This document shows positions 8,014 to 16,044 of a stretch of 64,000 bases of DNA, one piece after another (within the stretch, counting starts at the first letter, position 1; the number at the start of each line of letters is the position of its first letter). Source of the DNA: Sulfurospirillum sp. 1612 (GTDB lineage Bacteria; Campylobacterota; Campylobacteria; Campylobacterales; Sulfurospirillaceae); the NCBI RefSeq assembly GCF_036556685.1, contig NZ_CP140614.1:620001-684000 (forward strand), written 5' to 3'. The notes beneath the pieces are model-generated. The model had not been told where the DNA came from. It did no database searches and saw only the letters and a list, made by a program, of their open reading frames with translations. The position numbers and the translations under genes were made by a program.

Positions 8014-9006
8014 ATGACAAAATTTGTTAAAATTGCTGCTGTTGCAGCACTTTTAGTTTCTTCAACTTTTGCGGCGGATTATACTATTAAATTCTCGCAT
8101 GTTGTAAGTCCAAATACACCAAAAGGTAAGGCAGCTGACTTTTTTGCTAAGCGTGTCAAAGAGTTGACCAACGGCAAAGTGAAAGTGATTGTTTTCCCAA
8201 ATTCACAACTTTATACTGATAAAGCGGTTATGAAAGCATTGAAAATCGGTAATGTTCAAATGGCATGCCCAAGTTTTTCAAAATTTACTTCTTTAGTGCC
8301 TCAACTACAACTTTTTGATCTACCATTTTTATTTAAAGGCAATGACGGCCTTCACAAAGTTATGGATGGTAAAGTGGGACAAAAATTGAAAGATTTAGTG
8401 ACAGCAAAAGGTTTTGTCGCACTTAACTATTGGGATAATGGTTTCAAAGATATGTCATCAAACAAAAAACCGATTCTTTGGCCAAAAGATGCAGATGGAC
8501 AAAAATTTAGAATCATGAGCTCAAAAGTACTCGAAGCACAATTTAAAGCAATCGGTGGTAATCCACAAGTACTTCCATTCTCAGAAGTTTACTCAGCCCT
8601 TCAACAAGGTGTTGTGGATGCAGCAGAAAATCCACTCTCAAATTTTTGGACTAAGAAATTTTATGAAGTACAAACTTCTTTGACTTTGACACAACACGGT
8701 TATCTTGGTTATCTTGTTGTTATGAGCAAGAAATTTTGGAACAAATTGCCAGCTGATTTAAAACCTAAAATCATTCAAGCGATGAATGAAGCAACAATCT
8801 ATGAGAGAAAAGAAGCGCAAGCACTTGAAGATTCATTCTTGAAAAAGATTGAAGGCTATGCCAAAAAAACAGGCAAATTGAAAGTCTATACTTTGACACC
8901 AGAACAAAGAGCAGCTTGGGTCAAAGCACTTGAAGTTATTTATCCAAAATTCTATGGAACGATTGGAAAAGATTTGATCGAAGAAGCGAAAGCAGAACAA
9001 AAATAG
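8014..9006 (+). CDS. dctP: TRAP transporter solute-binding protein DctP
   Basis: A 330-residue periplasmic receptor with signal peptide (1-20, cleavage after TFA) and full DctP-family sequence, including YTIKFSHVV, the carboxylate-binding Arg in QKFRIM and DAAENPLSNF. It captures a small carboxylate, probably a C4-dicarboxylate, and delivers it to the DctQM permease. AAGGAGATTG provides a strong ribosome site. It heads dctP-dctQ-dctM with only 27 bases before dctQ. It is the closest relative in the window of the orphan binding protein at 4528-5520. Substrate assignment comes from family and context. Confidence 0.93.
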   Translation: MTKFVKIAAVAALLVSSTFAADYTIKFSHVVSPNTPKGKAADFFAKRVKELTNGKVKVIVFPNSQLYTDKAVMKALKIGNVQMACPSFSKFTSLVPQLQLFDLPFLFKGNDGLHKVMDGKVGQKLKDLVTAKGFVALNYWDNGFKDMSSNKKPILWPKDADGQKFRIMSSKVLEAQFKAIGGNPQVLPFSEVYSALQQGVVDAAENPLSNFWTKKFYEVQTSLTLTQHGYLGYLVVMSKKFWNKLPADLKPKIIQAMNEATIYERKEAQALEDSFLKKIEGYAKKTGKLKVYTLTPEQRAAWVKALEVIYPKFYGTIGKDLIEEAKAEQK

Positions 9007-9033
9007 TCACAACAAAAAATAGGGGTAGTTAAA

Positions 9034-9612
9034 ATGGGAAAATTCTTTTCTTTGCTTGATTTGGGAGTTGCCACACTCAATAGAAACTTAGCAGTACTCG
9101 GCATGCTTTTAGGCGTGACGCTTGCTTTTGTCAATGTTGTATTGCGGTATGCTTTTGATGAGAGTTTAACGTGGGCTGGGGAGCTTACCAATTACTTATT
9201 TATGTGGGGGGCACTCTTTGGTGCCGCCTACGGGTTTAAAAGAGGCATTCATATACAAGTTACTATTTTATTAGCAAAACTTCCGGCATCTCTTGCAAAG
9301 GCATTTATGATATTTGCCCATACGCTATCATTCATATATTTATGTGTCATGGCATATCTTGGCTATCAATCTGTCGTGGTACTGATTGAGCTCAATGAGA
9401 TGAGCGTGGATCTGAATATCCCAATGTGGGTTCCGACATTAGTCTTGCCTTTGGCTTTTGGAGGTGCTGCCTATAGAGCGGCTGAAAAAGTATATGAAGT
9501 AACTAAAGAAGATGCAGATCAAGTACTCTCAAATTCTGAGTCAGAGTTGATTCATGATACTTCTGAGCGAACGGGAGTCGATGTCAAAGTAGAGAAAGGA
9601 GAACAATTATGA
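9034..9612 (+). CDS. dctQ: TRAP transporter small permease subunit DctQ
   Basis: The 192-residue protein has four membrane segments (about 18-38, 53-72, 90-112, 130-150) and the DctQ motif around FDESLTWAGELTNYLFMWGALFGAA. A charged tail of about 35 residues follows the last helix. DctQ forms the membrane scaffold that couples DctP and DctM. The gene overlaps dctM by four bases (ATGA), so the two are translationally coupled. Confidence 0.92.
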   Translation: MGKFFSLLDLGVATLNRNLAVLGMLLGVTLAFVNVVLRYAFDESLTWAGELTNYLFMWGALFGAAYGFKRGIHIQVTILLAKLPASLAKAFMIFAHTLSFIYLCVMAYLGYQSVVVLIELNEMSVDLNIPMWVPTLVLPLAFGGAAYRAAEKVYEVTKEDADQVLSNSESELIHDTSERTGVDVKVEKGEQL

Positions 9613-10889
9613 TTGCTACTCTTTTTATATTACTTTTTGTACTGATGTTAATTGGAGTACCCGTCGCGGTGAGTTTGGGTGCGAGTACGATGATCACAGC
9701 ACTCTTGTTTACCGATATGGATTTGATGGGGATTCCAGATAGTGTTTTTAATGGACTCGATCAATACTCTCTCATGGCGATTCCAATGTTTATCTTAGCG
9801 GGGGCACTGCTATCAAAAGGGAGCGCTTCGGGTCGAATTATCGAATTTGCCAAATCCATCGTCGGACATCTCCCGGGTGGTTTACCTATCGCTGCGATTT
9901 TTGCTAGTGTCATCTTTGCCGCTGTTTCAGGGAGTTCTCCTGCTACGGTTGTGGCGATTGGCTCGGTGATGTATGGTGCGATTAAAGAAGCCGGCTATCC
10001 TACTAAATATGCCATTGGAACAATTGCAACAGCAGGGAGCCTGGGTATCTTGATTCCCCCTTCTATCGTCTTTATCGTTTATGGTGTGACTGCAGACCAA
10101 TCAATCGGTAGATTATTTATGGCCGGTGTTGTACCGGGGTTGTTGATTGGTTTTATGTTGATGGCCGTAACCTATATAGGTGCAGTAAGATTGGGCTTTA
10201 AGCGAACCAAAATGGCACCGTTTAAAGAGCGCTTGATTGCGTTTAAGCGAGCTTTTTGGGCTTTGATGTTGATCGTCTTGGTTATCGGTGGAATTTACGG
10301 TGGTCTCTTTACCCCGACAGAAGCGGGAGCTGCGAGTGCTTTTTATGCATTTTTTGTCTCTTATTTTGTATATCGAGATATCAAGATTAAAGACTTGTAC
10401 AAAATCTTGCTTGATTCTGCGATGACCAGCTCGATGATTTTCTTCATTATTGCCAATGCGATGATTTTCTCACATTTCTTGACATTGGAAAGTATTCCTC
10501 AACAAATCACGCAATTGATAGTTGAGGCGCATGTGGGGCCGATTATGTTTTTGGTCATTGTCAATATTCTGCTTTTCCTTATGGGGCAGTTTATGGAACC
10601 AAGCTCAGTGGTCATGATTACCGTGCCTTTGTTGTTGCCAATCGCGACGACTTTGGGAATTGATCCGATACACTTAGGGGTTATCATGGTTATCAATATG
10701 GAAATCGGTATGATTACACCACCAGTGGGGCTCAATCTGTTTGTCGCTAGCGGCATCACAGGGCTCAGTCTCAAAGATGTCGTGGTCGCATCATTGCCAT
10801 GGGCGATGACGATATTGCTAGGATTGTTGTTGATTACCTACATTCCTATCATCTCGCTATGGCTTCCAAATATCATGTACGGATATTAA
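9609..10889 (+). CDS. dctM: TRAP transporter large permease subunit DctM
   Basis: A 426-residue, highly hydrophobic protein of the DctM family with about 11-12 helices. Signatures include GVPVAVSLG, the AAVSGSSPATVVAIG loop, GILIPPSI and a C-terminal ITPPVGLNLFV hairpin. It is the Na+- or H+-coupled transport subunit of the TRAP system. It overlaps dctQ by four bases and is followed by a strong hairpin at 10903, ending the operon. Confidence 0.95.
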   Translation: MIATLFILLFVLMLIGVPVAVSLGASTMITALLFTDMDLMGIPDSVFNGLDQYSLMAIPMFILAGALLSKGSASGRIIEFAKSIVGHLPGGLPIAAIFASVIFAAVSGSSPATVVAIGSVMYGAIKEAGYPTKYAIGTIATAGSLGILIPPSIVFIVYGVTADQSIGRLFMAGVVPGLLIGFMLMAVTYIGAVRLGFKRTKMAPFKERLIAFKRAFWALMLIVLVIGGIYGGLFTPTEAGAASAFYAFFVSYFVYRDIKIKDLYKILLDSAMTSSMIFFIIANAMIFSHFLTLESIPQQITQLIVEAHVGPIMFLVIVNILLFLMGQFMEPSSVVMITVPLLLPIATTLGIDPIHLGVIMVINMEIGMITPPVGLNLFVASGITGLSLKDVVVASLPWAMTILLGLLLITYIPIISLWLPNIMYGY

Positions 10890-10902
10890 AAGTAACATAT
10901 AC

Positions 10903-10937
10903 CAGCAGGCTACCGATTTTTTGGTGGTCTGCTGTTT
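10903..10937 (+). terminator. Terminator hairpin of dctPQM
   Basis: A 12-bp stem (10903-10914 with 10923-10934, two G-U pairs) encloses an eight-base loop and is followed by a short T tract. It closes the dctPQM operon before the porin promoter. Confidence 0.65.
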
Positions 10938-10975
10938 GATTTGTCCGACGCATTTACCGTTGGTTTACTCTTTTT

Positions 10976-11046
10976 TGTAACAATTTTGTAATATTACTCT
11001 CATTTCTGCTTTTTTTATTGATTTCTTCTAAACTTTTTGCTACAAT
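10976..11046 (+). promoter_or_regulatory. Porin 1 promoter with upstream TGTWAC boxes
   Basis: TTGATT (11018-11023), a 17-base spacer and TACAAT (11041-11046) form a good sigma-70 promoter. Upstream, TGTAAC (10976-10981) and TGTAAT (10987-10992) lie 11 bp apart and run into a GTAATATTAC palindrome. The boxes start 65 bp before the -10, 20 bp (two helical turns) closer than in the porin 2 and livK promoters. Confidence 0.65.
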
Positions 11047-11079
11047 GCTTGCGTAAATAAAATTTTTCAAGGAGATTAT

Positions 11080-12285
11080 ATGAAATTAGCTAAACTTAGC
11101 TTGGCAGCTATTACAGTAGCAAGTCTTTCTGCGAGTGCATTCGCAGCAGATTCACTTGCAAGCATGTTCAAAGACGGAACCGTAAATGGTACACTATCTG
11201 CGTATTATTTTAATAGAGATAGAGGTAATGGTGGTACTCCAGATAGTGCTAACATCCTAGACTTTGGTCTTGATTTGACTTATAAAACTGCAACTTTCAA
11301 TGGCTTTAGTGCTGGCGCTACAGTTCAAAGTACACACTCTCCATTTGCAAATGATGATGCAGCTGTAATGTTCAATGGTGACATGAATGGTGGTGGTGAA
11401 GTTTTCTCTGAAGCGTATGTTCAATATACAAATTCAGGCGTATTCTTCAAAGCAGGTCGCCAATACATCTCTACTCCAATCGTTGCGGGTTCTGGTTCTA
11501 GAATGACAAAAGAATCTTTTGAAGGTTACTTATTAGGTTATACTGGCCTTCCTAACACTACTTTAGTAGCAGGTTATGTTGCCCAATTCCAATCAAGAAC
11601 TGATGGAAATGGTAATATCGGTAAATTCACTAAAAACTTTGTTGTTCCTGGTGCAGGTTCAGTAGCATTAGATAAAGGTGCTTATACATTATATGCAGTT
11701 AACACTTCAGTTCCTGGCTTGAAACTTCAAGCACAATGGGGTGATGCTGTTGATGTTGTAAATATTTATTATGTACAAGCTGATTATGCTAGCAAAACTG
11801 ATAGTTTCAGCTACAACTTGGGTGGACAATACAGTGTATCTGATTATGATAGCAGTATAAGCAATGACAATGGTGGTTACTATGGTCTTAAAGCCGGTGT
11901 TGCTATGAATGGTATCAGTGCTGCTGTTGCTTACTCTAAAGTAGACAGTGATATAGGTGCTGTTTCAGGTTTAGGTAATGGTTCTGATAATATCTTTACT
12001 GCTCCAGCTATTGCAGGTGGTGATTATACAGCAGATAACAAAGCATGGAAAATTGATTTAGGCTATGCTATCAATAAAAATGCAAATGTTAATGCATACT
12101 ACAACACAACTGATATGCAAGCAGCAAATTCAGATTACGATGTTTATGGAGCGGGCGCTGGTTACAAATTCGAAGGCACTCTAAAAGGTCTTGGTGTTGT
12201 AGCTCAATATGAAATTAAAAGCTTTGATGATAGTTCAAAAGACGATGACAAAAGATTTAGATTTAAAGCAACTTACGCTTTCTAG
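11080..12285 (+). CDS. Outer-membrane porin 1 (Campylobacterota Opr-type)
   Basis: The 401-residue beta-barrel has a signal peptide (1-22, cleavage after AFA), alternating aromatic/polar strands, many Gly/Asp/Asn turns and a C-terminal Phe preceded by FRFKATYAF, the insertion signal recognised by the BAM complex. It starts with AAGGAG eight bases upstream. It is the first of two tandem paralogues whose first 22 residues are identical. It sits between a TRAP and an amino-acid ABC transporter and shares promoter boxes with both, which suggests it admits organic or amino acids. That substrate range is inferred. Confidence 0.9.
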   Translation: MKLAKLSLAAITVASLSASAFAADSLASMFKDGTVNGTLSAYYFNRDRGNGGTPDSANILDFGLDLTYKTATFNGFSAGATVQSTHSPFANDDAAVMFNGDMNGGGEVFSEAYVQYTNSGVFFKAGRQYISTPIVAGSGSRMTKESFEGYLLGYTGLPNTTLVAGYVAQFQSRTDGNGNIGKFTKNFVVPGAGSVALDKGAYTLYAVNTSVPGLKLQAQWGDAVDVVNIYYVQADYASKTDSFSYNLGGQYSVSDYDSSISNDNGGYYGLKAGVAMNGISAAVAYSKVDSDIGAVSGLGNGSDNIFTAPAIAGGDYTADNKAWKIDLGYAINKNANVNAYYNTTDMQAANSDYDVYGAGAGYKFEGTLKGLGVVAQYEIKSFDDSSKDDDKRFRFKATYAF

Positions 12286-12305
12286 TCTTTGTTAAATCTT
12301 TTTTA

Positions 12306-12341
12306 AAGCCGGGTCCCACCTTTGTGGGCTCGGCTTTTTTT
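12306..12341 (+). terminator. Rho-independent terminator of porin 1
   Basis: AAGCCG pairs with CGGCTT, and an inner CCCAC pairs with GTGGG, followed by seven T residues. A homologous terminator follows porin 2. Confidence 0.9.
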
Positions 12342-12380
12342 ATGCCCAAAATTCTACTTTTTTGTCAAAACCTTTTGATG

Positions 12381-12471
12381 TGTTACTTTTTCTTACATAA
12401 TTCTTCTAAATTTTTCATTGTTCAAAATTTAATCACATTTTTTTAGAATCTGAAAAAAAAGCTGGTAAAAT
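12381..12471 (+). promoter_or_regulatory. Porin 2 promoter with TGTTAC box
   Basis: TGTTAC (12381-12386) and TCTTAC (12391-12396) form the upstream box pair. The core is an extended -10, TGGTAAAAT (-10 at 12466-12471), with a weak -35 (TTAGAA, 12443-12448). The block from 12447 to 12471 differs from the livK promoter at one base only. Confidence 0.65.
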
Positions 12472-12500
12472 TATCTCGTTCTTAAATTAAAGGAGATTAT

Positions 12501-13733
12501 ATGAAATTAGCTAAACTTAGCTTGGCGGCCATCACAGTTGCAAGTCTTTCTGCGAGTGCATTCGCAGCAGATTCACTTGCTGGAATGTTCAAAGAAGGTA
12601 CTGTAAATGGTACACTATCTGCGTATTATTTTTCTAAATCAGGTCAAACACCTACGAGCAATGCCTTATATGGTGGTGCTACATATGATAGTGCAAGTAT
12701 TCTAGACTTTGGTCTTGACTTGACTTATAAAACGGCATCTTTCAATGGTTTCAGTGCAGGAGCTACTGTTCAAAGTACACATTCTCCATTTGCAAATGAC
12801 GAAGCAAAAACGATGTACAATGGTGATATGTATGGTTCTGGCGAAGTTTTCTCTGAAGCGTATATCCAATATGATAACTCTGGATTTATGTTCAAAGCGG
12901 GTCGTATGTACTTAGGTACTCCATTGGTCGCTAGTTCTGGTTCTAGAATCACAAAAGATTCTTTTGAAGGTTACTTACTCGGCTACACCGGTCTTCCTGA
13001 CACTACTTTAGTAGCAGGTTACATTACAAAATGGCAAGATAGAACCGATGGTGCAGGAAATATGGGTACATTTGTAAATGTTAATACAGCACTTTCCACT
13101 GGAAGTGATAGTAATGGTGCTTACACATTGTATGCGGTAAATAAATCAGTTCCAGGTTTAACACTACAAGCACAATGGGCTCAAGTTGTTGATGCTGTAG
13201 ATTTATACTATGTACAAGCAGATTATGCTGGTAAGACAGATAGCTTTACTTATGCTTTAGCGGGTCAATTCCAAATTACTGATTATGATGCATCAGGTGT
13301 GAAAGATAGTGGATATTATGGCTTGAAAGCTAATGTTGGTATGGATGCATTTGGCTTAACTGTTGCCTATTCTAAAATAGACAGTGACAATGATGCCGGA
13401 ATCGGACTTGGTAATGGTCCTGACCCAATCTTTACAGCAGGTACTATAAATTGTGGCGATGACTATACAGCTGATGAAAAAGCTTATTTAGTACAATTAG
13501 ATTATGCATTTAATAAAGCTACAAATTTTAATGTTTATTATGTCAAAGCAGAGACACCAGATTCTACTAGTACTACAGATGACTATGATGCATATGGTGC
13601 AGGGGCAGATTATCAATTTGATGGTGCTTTAAAAGGCTTAGGCTTAGTTGCTCAATATGAAGTTAAAAGTTTTTCAGAAGGCACAAATGCTGATGACAAA
13701 AGATTTAGATTTAAAGCAACTTACGCTTTCTAA
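12501..13733 (+). CDS. Outer-membrane porin 2 (paralogue of porin 1)
   Basis: A 410-residue outer-membrane barrel with the same 22-residue signal peptide as porin 1, strong similarity along the whole length, and the same C-terminal FRFKATYAF ending in Phe. Differences cluster in predicted surface loops (for example an insertion near residues 30-42), as expected when two porins diverge in pore selectivity. The ribosome site and first codons are copied from porin 1, but the promoter resembles that of livK rather than that of porin 1. A terminator follows at 13754. Confidence 0.9.
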   Translation: MKLAKLSLAAITVASLSASAFAADSLAGMFKEGTVNGTLSAYYFSKSGQTPTSNALYGGATYDSASILDFGLDLTYKTASFNGFSAGATVQSTHSPFANDEAKTMYNGDMYGSGEVFSEAYIQYDNSGFMFKAGRMYLGTPLVASSGSRITKDSFEGYLLGYTGLPDTTLVAGYITKWQDRTDGAGNMGTFVNVNTALSTGSDSNGAYTLYAVNKSVPGLTLQAQWAQVVDAVDLYYVQADYAGKTDSFTYALAGQFQITDYDASGVKDSGYYGLKANVGMDAFGLTVAYSKIDSDNDAGIGLGNGPDPIFTAGTINCGDDYTADEKAYLVQLDYAFNKATNFNVYYVKAETPDSTSTTDDYDAYGAGADYQFDGALKGLGLVAQYEVKSFSEGTNADDKRFRFKATYAF

Positions 13734-13753
13734 TCACTGCTAAATCTTATTTC

Positions 13754-13789
13754 AAGCCGGGTTCACATTGTGTGGGCTCGGCTTTTTTT
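13754..13789 (+). terminator. Rho-independent terminator of porin 2
   Basis: AAGCCG pairs with CGGCTT around an inner stem, followed by seven T residues. It is a diverged copy of the porin 1 terminator. Confidence 0.9.
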
Positions 13790-13843
13790 ATGCTCAAATT
13801 TTCTTCTTTAATTATTAATTTTTATTATTCAAAATCCTTAATT

Positions 13844-13934
13844 TGTTACCATTTTGTACAGAATGAAACTCTATTTTCAATTGTTTAAAAATTAGGCATA
13901 TTTTCTTGCAATCTGAAAAAAAAGCTGATAAAAT
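13844..13934 (+). promoter_or_regulatory. livK promoter with TGTWAC boxes
   Basis: TGTTAC (13844-13849) and TGTACA (13855-13860) lie 11 bp apart. The core promoter is TTGCAA (13906-13911), a 17-base spacer, then TAAAAT (13929-13934) with an upstream TG (extended -10). The box-to--10 distance is 85 bp. Confidence 0.7.
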
Positions 13935-13963
13935 AATTTCTGTTATAAACTTAAGGAGAGTAA

Positions 13964-15076
13964 ATGAAAAAGATTTCTACTATTGCAGCAAGTGTTGCAT
14001 TGATTGCTAGCATGTCGTATGCTAAAGAAGTGAAAATAGGTGTGGTACTTCCTATTACAGGTCCTCTTGCAGCTTTTGGGCAAACCAGTCGAGATGGCTT
14101 GATGATAGCGTATGATCAAAATCATAAACTAAAAAATGGCGATACTGTGAAGCTTGTCATTCTCGATGATCGAGGTGATAAAGTAGAAGCCGCAACGGCT
14201 ACTAAAAGATTGATTGACAAGGATAAAGTCACTGCAATTTTAGGTGAAGTAGCAAGTAGTAATTCTATGGCGATGGCTCCAATAGCAGAAAAATCAAAAA
14301 CTCCGATGATTACTCATGCATCTACCAATCCAAGAGTTACAAAAGGCAAAAAATTTGTCACTCGTGCATGTTTTATTGATCCATTCCAAGGAGCTGTTGA
14401 AGCAAAATATGCATTACAAAATGGTTATAAGACAGCCTTTATGGTAACCGATGCAAAACAAGACTATTCAGTAGGGCTTTCAAAAGCATTTAAAAAAGCT
14501 TATTTAGCCGGTGGTGGTAAAATCTTGGGACGCGCGCTTATCAACTCAGGTGACAAAGACTTTAATGCGCAAGTTTCTGCGATTAAAGCAAAAAATCCAA
14601 GCATTGTATCTTTTACTGGTTATTATCCAGAAGGTGCTTTGATGGTAAGACAAGCCAGAGCTGTTGGTGTTAAAGCACCATTTATCGGCGGTGATGGTGT
14701 TGGTTTTCCAGAACTTATCAAAATTGGTGGTAAAGCATCAGAAGGATTCTTGTACAGTGATCACTACAATGAAGCAGCCGCAACATCTGATGTTGCAAAA
14801 GCATATGTTGCAGCATTTCACAAGAAATACAACAAAACATCAGATTCAATGGGTGCTCTAGCCGCCGATGCTTATAATATGATTTTGGCAGCTATGAACA
14901 AATGTGATGACCCAACCAACAAAATTTGTGTCAATACAAATCTTAGAAATACCAAAAACTTCCAAGGTGTTACAGGTATTATCAATATAGACAAACGCGG
15001 TGACGCTGTGAAATCAGCTGTCGTCAATGTGGTTAAAGATGGCAAACTCGCCTATTCAGCAACTGTAAATCCATAA
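13964..15076 (+). CDS. livK: Branched-chain amino acid ABC transporter substrate-binding protein
   Basis: The 370-residue periplasmic protein has a signal peptide (1-20, cleavage after SYA) and reads as a LivK/LivJ-type receptor (Peripla_BP_6): VKIGVVLPITGPLAAFG at the N-terminus, the ILGEVASSNS ligand loop and GDGVGFPEL in the second lobe. It binds leucine, isoleucine, valine or a related amino acid and feeds LivHMGF. It heads a five-gene operon and is separated from livH by a strong stem-loop, a common arrangement for over-producing the receptor. Confidence 0.92.
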   Translation: MKKISTIAASVALIASMSYAKEVKIGVVLPITGPLAAFGQTSRDGLMIAYDQNHKLKNGDTVKLVILDDRGDKVEAATATKRLIDKDKVTAILGEVASSNSMAMAPIAEKSKTPMITHASTNPRVTKGKKFVTRACFIDPFQGAVEAKYALQNGYKTAFMVTDAKQDYSVGLSKAFKKAYLAGGGKILGRALINSGDKDFNAQVSAIKAKNPSIVSFTGYYPEGALMVRQARAVGVKAPFIGGDGVGFPELIKIGGKASEGFLYSDHYNEAAATSDVAKAYVAAFHKKYNKTSDSMGALAADAYNMILAAMNKCDDPTNKICVNTNLRNTKNFQGVTGIINIDKRGDAVKSAVVNVVKDGKLAYSATVNP

Positions 15077-15081
15077 AATTT

Positions 15082-15107
15082 TAGATAGAGGTGAGAGCCT
15101 CTATCTA
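15082..15107 (+). promoter_or_regulatory. Stem-loop between livK and livH
   Basis: TAGATAGAGG and CCTCTATCTA form a perfect 10-bp stem with a six-base loop, just after the livK stop. There is no following U tract, so it is more likely an mRNA-stabilising or processing hairpin than a full terminator. It would raise receptor output relative to the permease. Confidence 0.7.
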
Positions 15108-15142
15108 CTTCTACAAAACTACAAATAACTAAAGGTACTTAA

Positions 15143-16036
15143 ATGGATTTATTAACTTTCACACAACAGATGATAAATGGAATAAGCTTAGGTAGTATGT
15201 ACGCGCTCATCGCCATAGGTTATACATTGGTATATGGTGTATTGCGATTGATTAACTTTGCTCATGGTGATATCATGATGGTGGGTGCTTTTGTTGCATA
15301 CGTGGCACAATCTCATGGCGTCCCTTTTGAATTAGCTGTTATATTAGCCATTATTGCTGCTATGGTAACAGGTATTTTAACAGATAAGATCGCCTATAAA
15401 CCACTGCGAAATGCACCAAAAATCTCACTACTCATCACGGCAATTGGTATCAGTTTCTTTTTAGAGAATCTTTTCAACGTTCTTTTTGGTGGTGTTCCTC
15501 GAGCATTTGATGCACCAAATTACTTGACAAAGGTGATACATGTAGATGGTATCATTATTCCTGTTACCGTGATTATCATCCCTATTGTCACTATTGCGCT
15601 ACTTTTTGTATTGCTTTGGATATTGGGACGCACAAAATACGGTATGGCCATTCGCTCACTTGCTTTTGATATTCCGACGGTCAAGCTCATGGGAATTAAT
15701 GCTGATGTCATCATCATGTTGGTTTTTGCTATGGGTTCTGCACTCGCGGCAGTCGGGGGTGTTTTTTATGCGGTGAGTTATCCATCTATTGATCCTCTGA
15801 TGGGGGTTATTGTGGGACTGAAAGCTTTTGCAGCTGCGGTACTTGGTGGAATCGGAAGCGTGACCGGAGCGGTATTAGGAGGATTTATCCTCGGATTTAC
15901 AGAGATAGTTGTTGTGGCATTTATGCCAGAACTTGGTGGATATAAAGATGCTTTTGCATTTGTTTTCTTGATTTTAGTCTTATTGTTTAAGCCAACAGGC
16001 ATCATGGGACAAGATTTAGAACGAAGTCGATTTTAG
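15143..16036 (+). CDS. livH: Branched-chain amino acid ABC transporter permease LivH
   Basis: This 297-residue membrane protein has about eight helices and the LivH signature NGISLGSMYALIAIGYTLVYG, followed by INFAHGD. The EAA-type coupling loop lies near residues 168-190 (AIRSLAFDIPTVKLMGIN). It forms half of the translocation pore with LivM. Nine bases separate it from livM. Confidence 0.93.
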   Translation: MDLLTFTQQMINGISLGSMYALIAIGYTLVYGVLRLINFAHGDIMMVGAFVAYVAQSHGVPFELAVILAIIAAMVTGILTDKIAYKPLRNAPKISLLITAIGISFFLENLFNVLFGGVPRAFDAPNYLTKVIHVDGIIIPVTVIIIPIVTIALLFVLLWILGRTKYGMAIRSLAFDIPTVKLMGINADVIIMLVFAMGSALAAVGGVFYAVSYPSIDPLMGVIVGLKAFAAAVLGGIGSVTGAVLGGFILGFTEIVVVAFMPELGGYKDAFAFVFLILVLLFKPTGIMGQDLERSRF

Positions 16037-16044
16037 GAGCAAAT

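Larger units (their letters stand above)
11071..13943 (+). repeat. Tandem duplication of porin gene plus downstream intergenic region
   Basis: Two diverged copies of a unit of about 1.46 kb lie head to tail. Each holds a porin gene, a matching terminator (12306 and 13754), a TGTTAC box (12381 and 13844) and a promoter block. The -10 elements at 12466 and 13929 are 1,463 bp apart and, in both copies, 85 bp from the TGTTAC box. The unit includes what was originally the promoter of livK. Confidence 0.8.
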
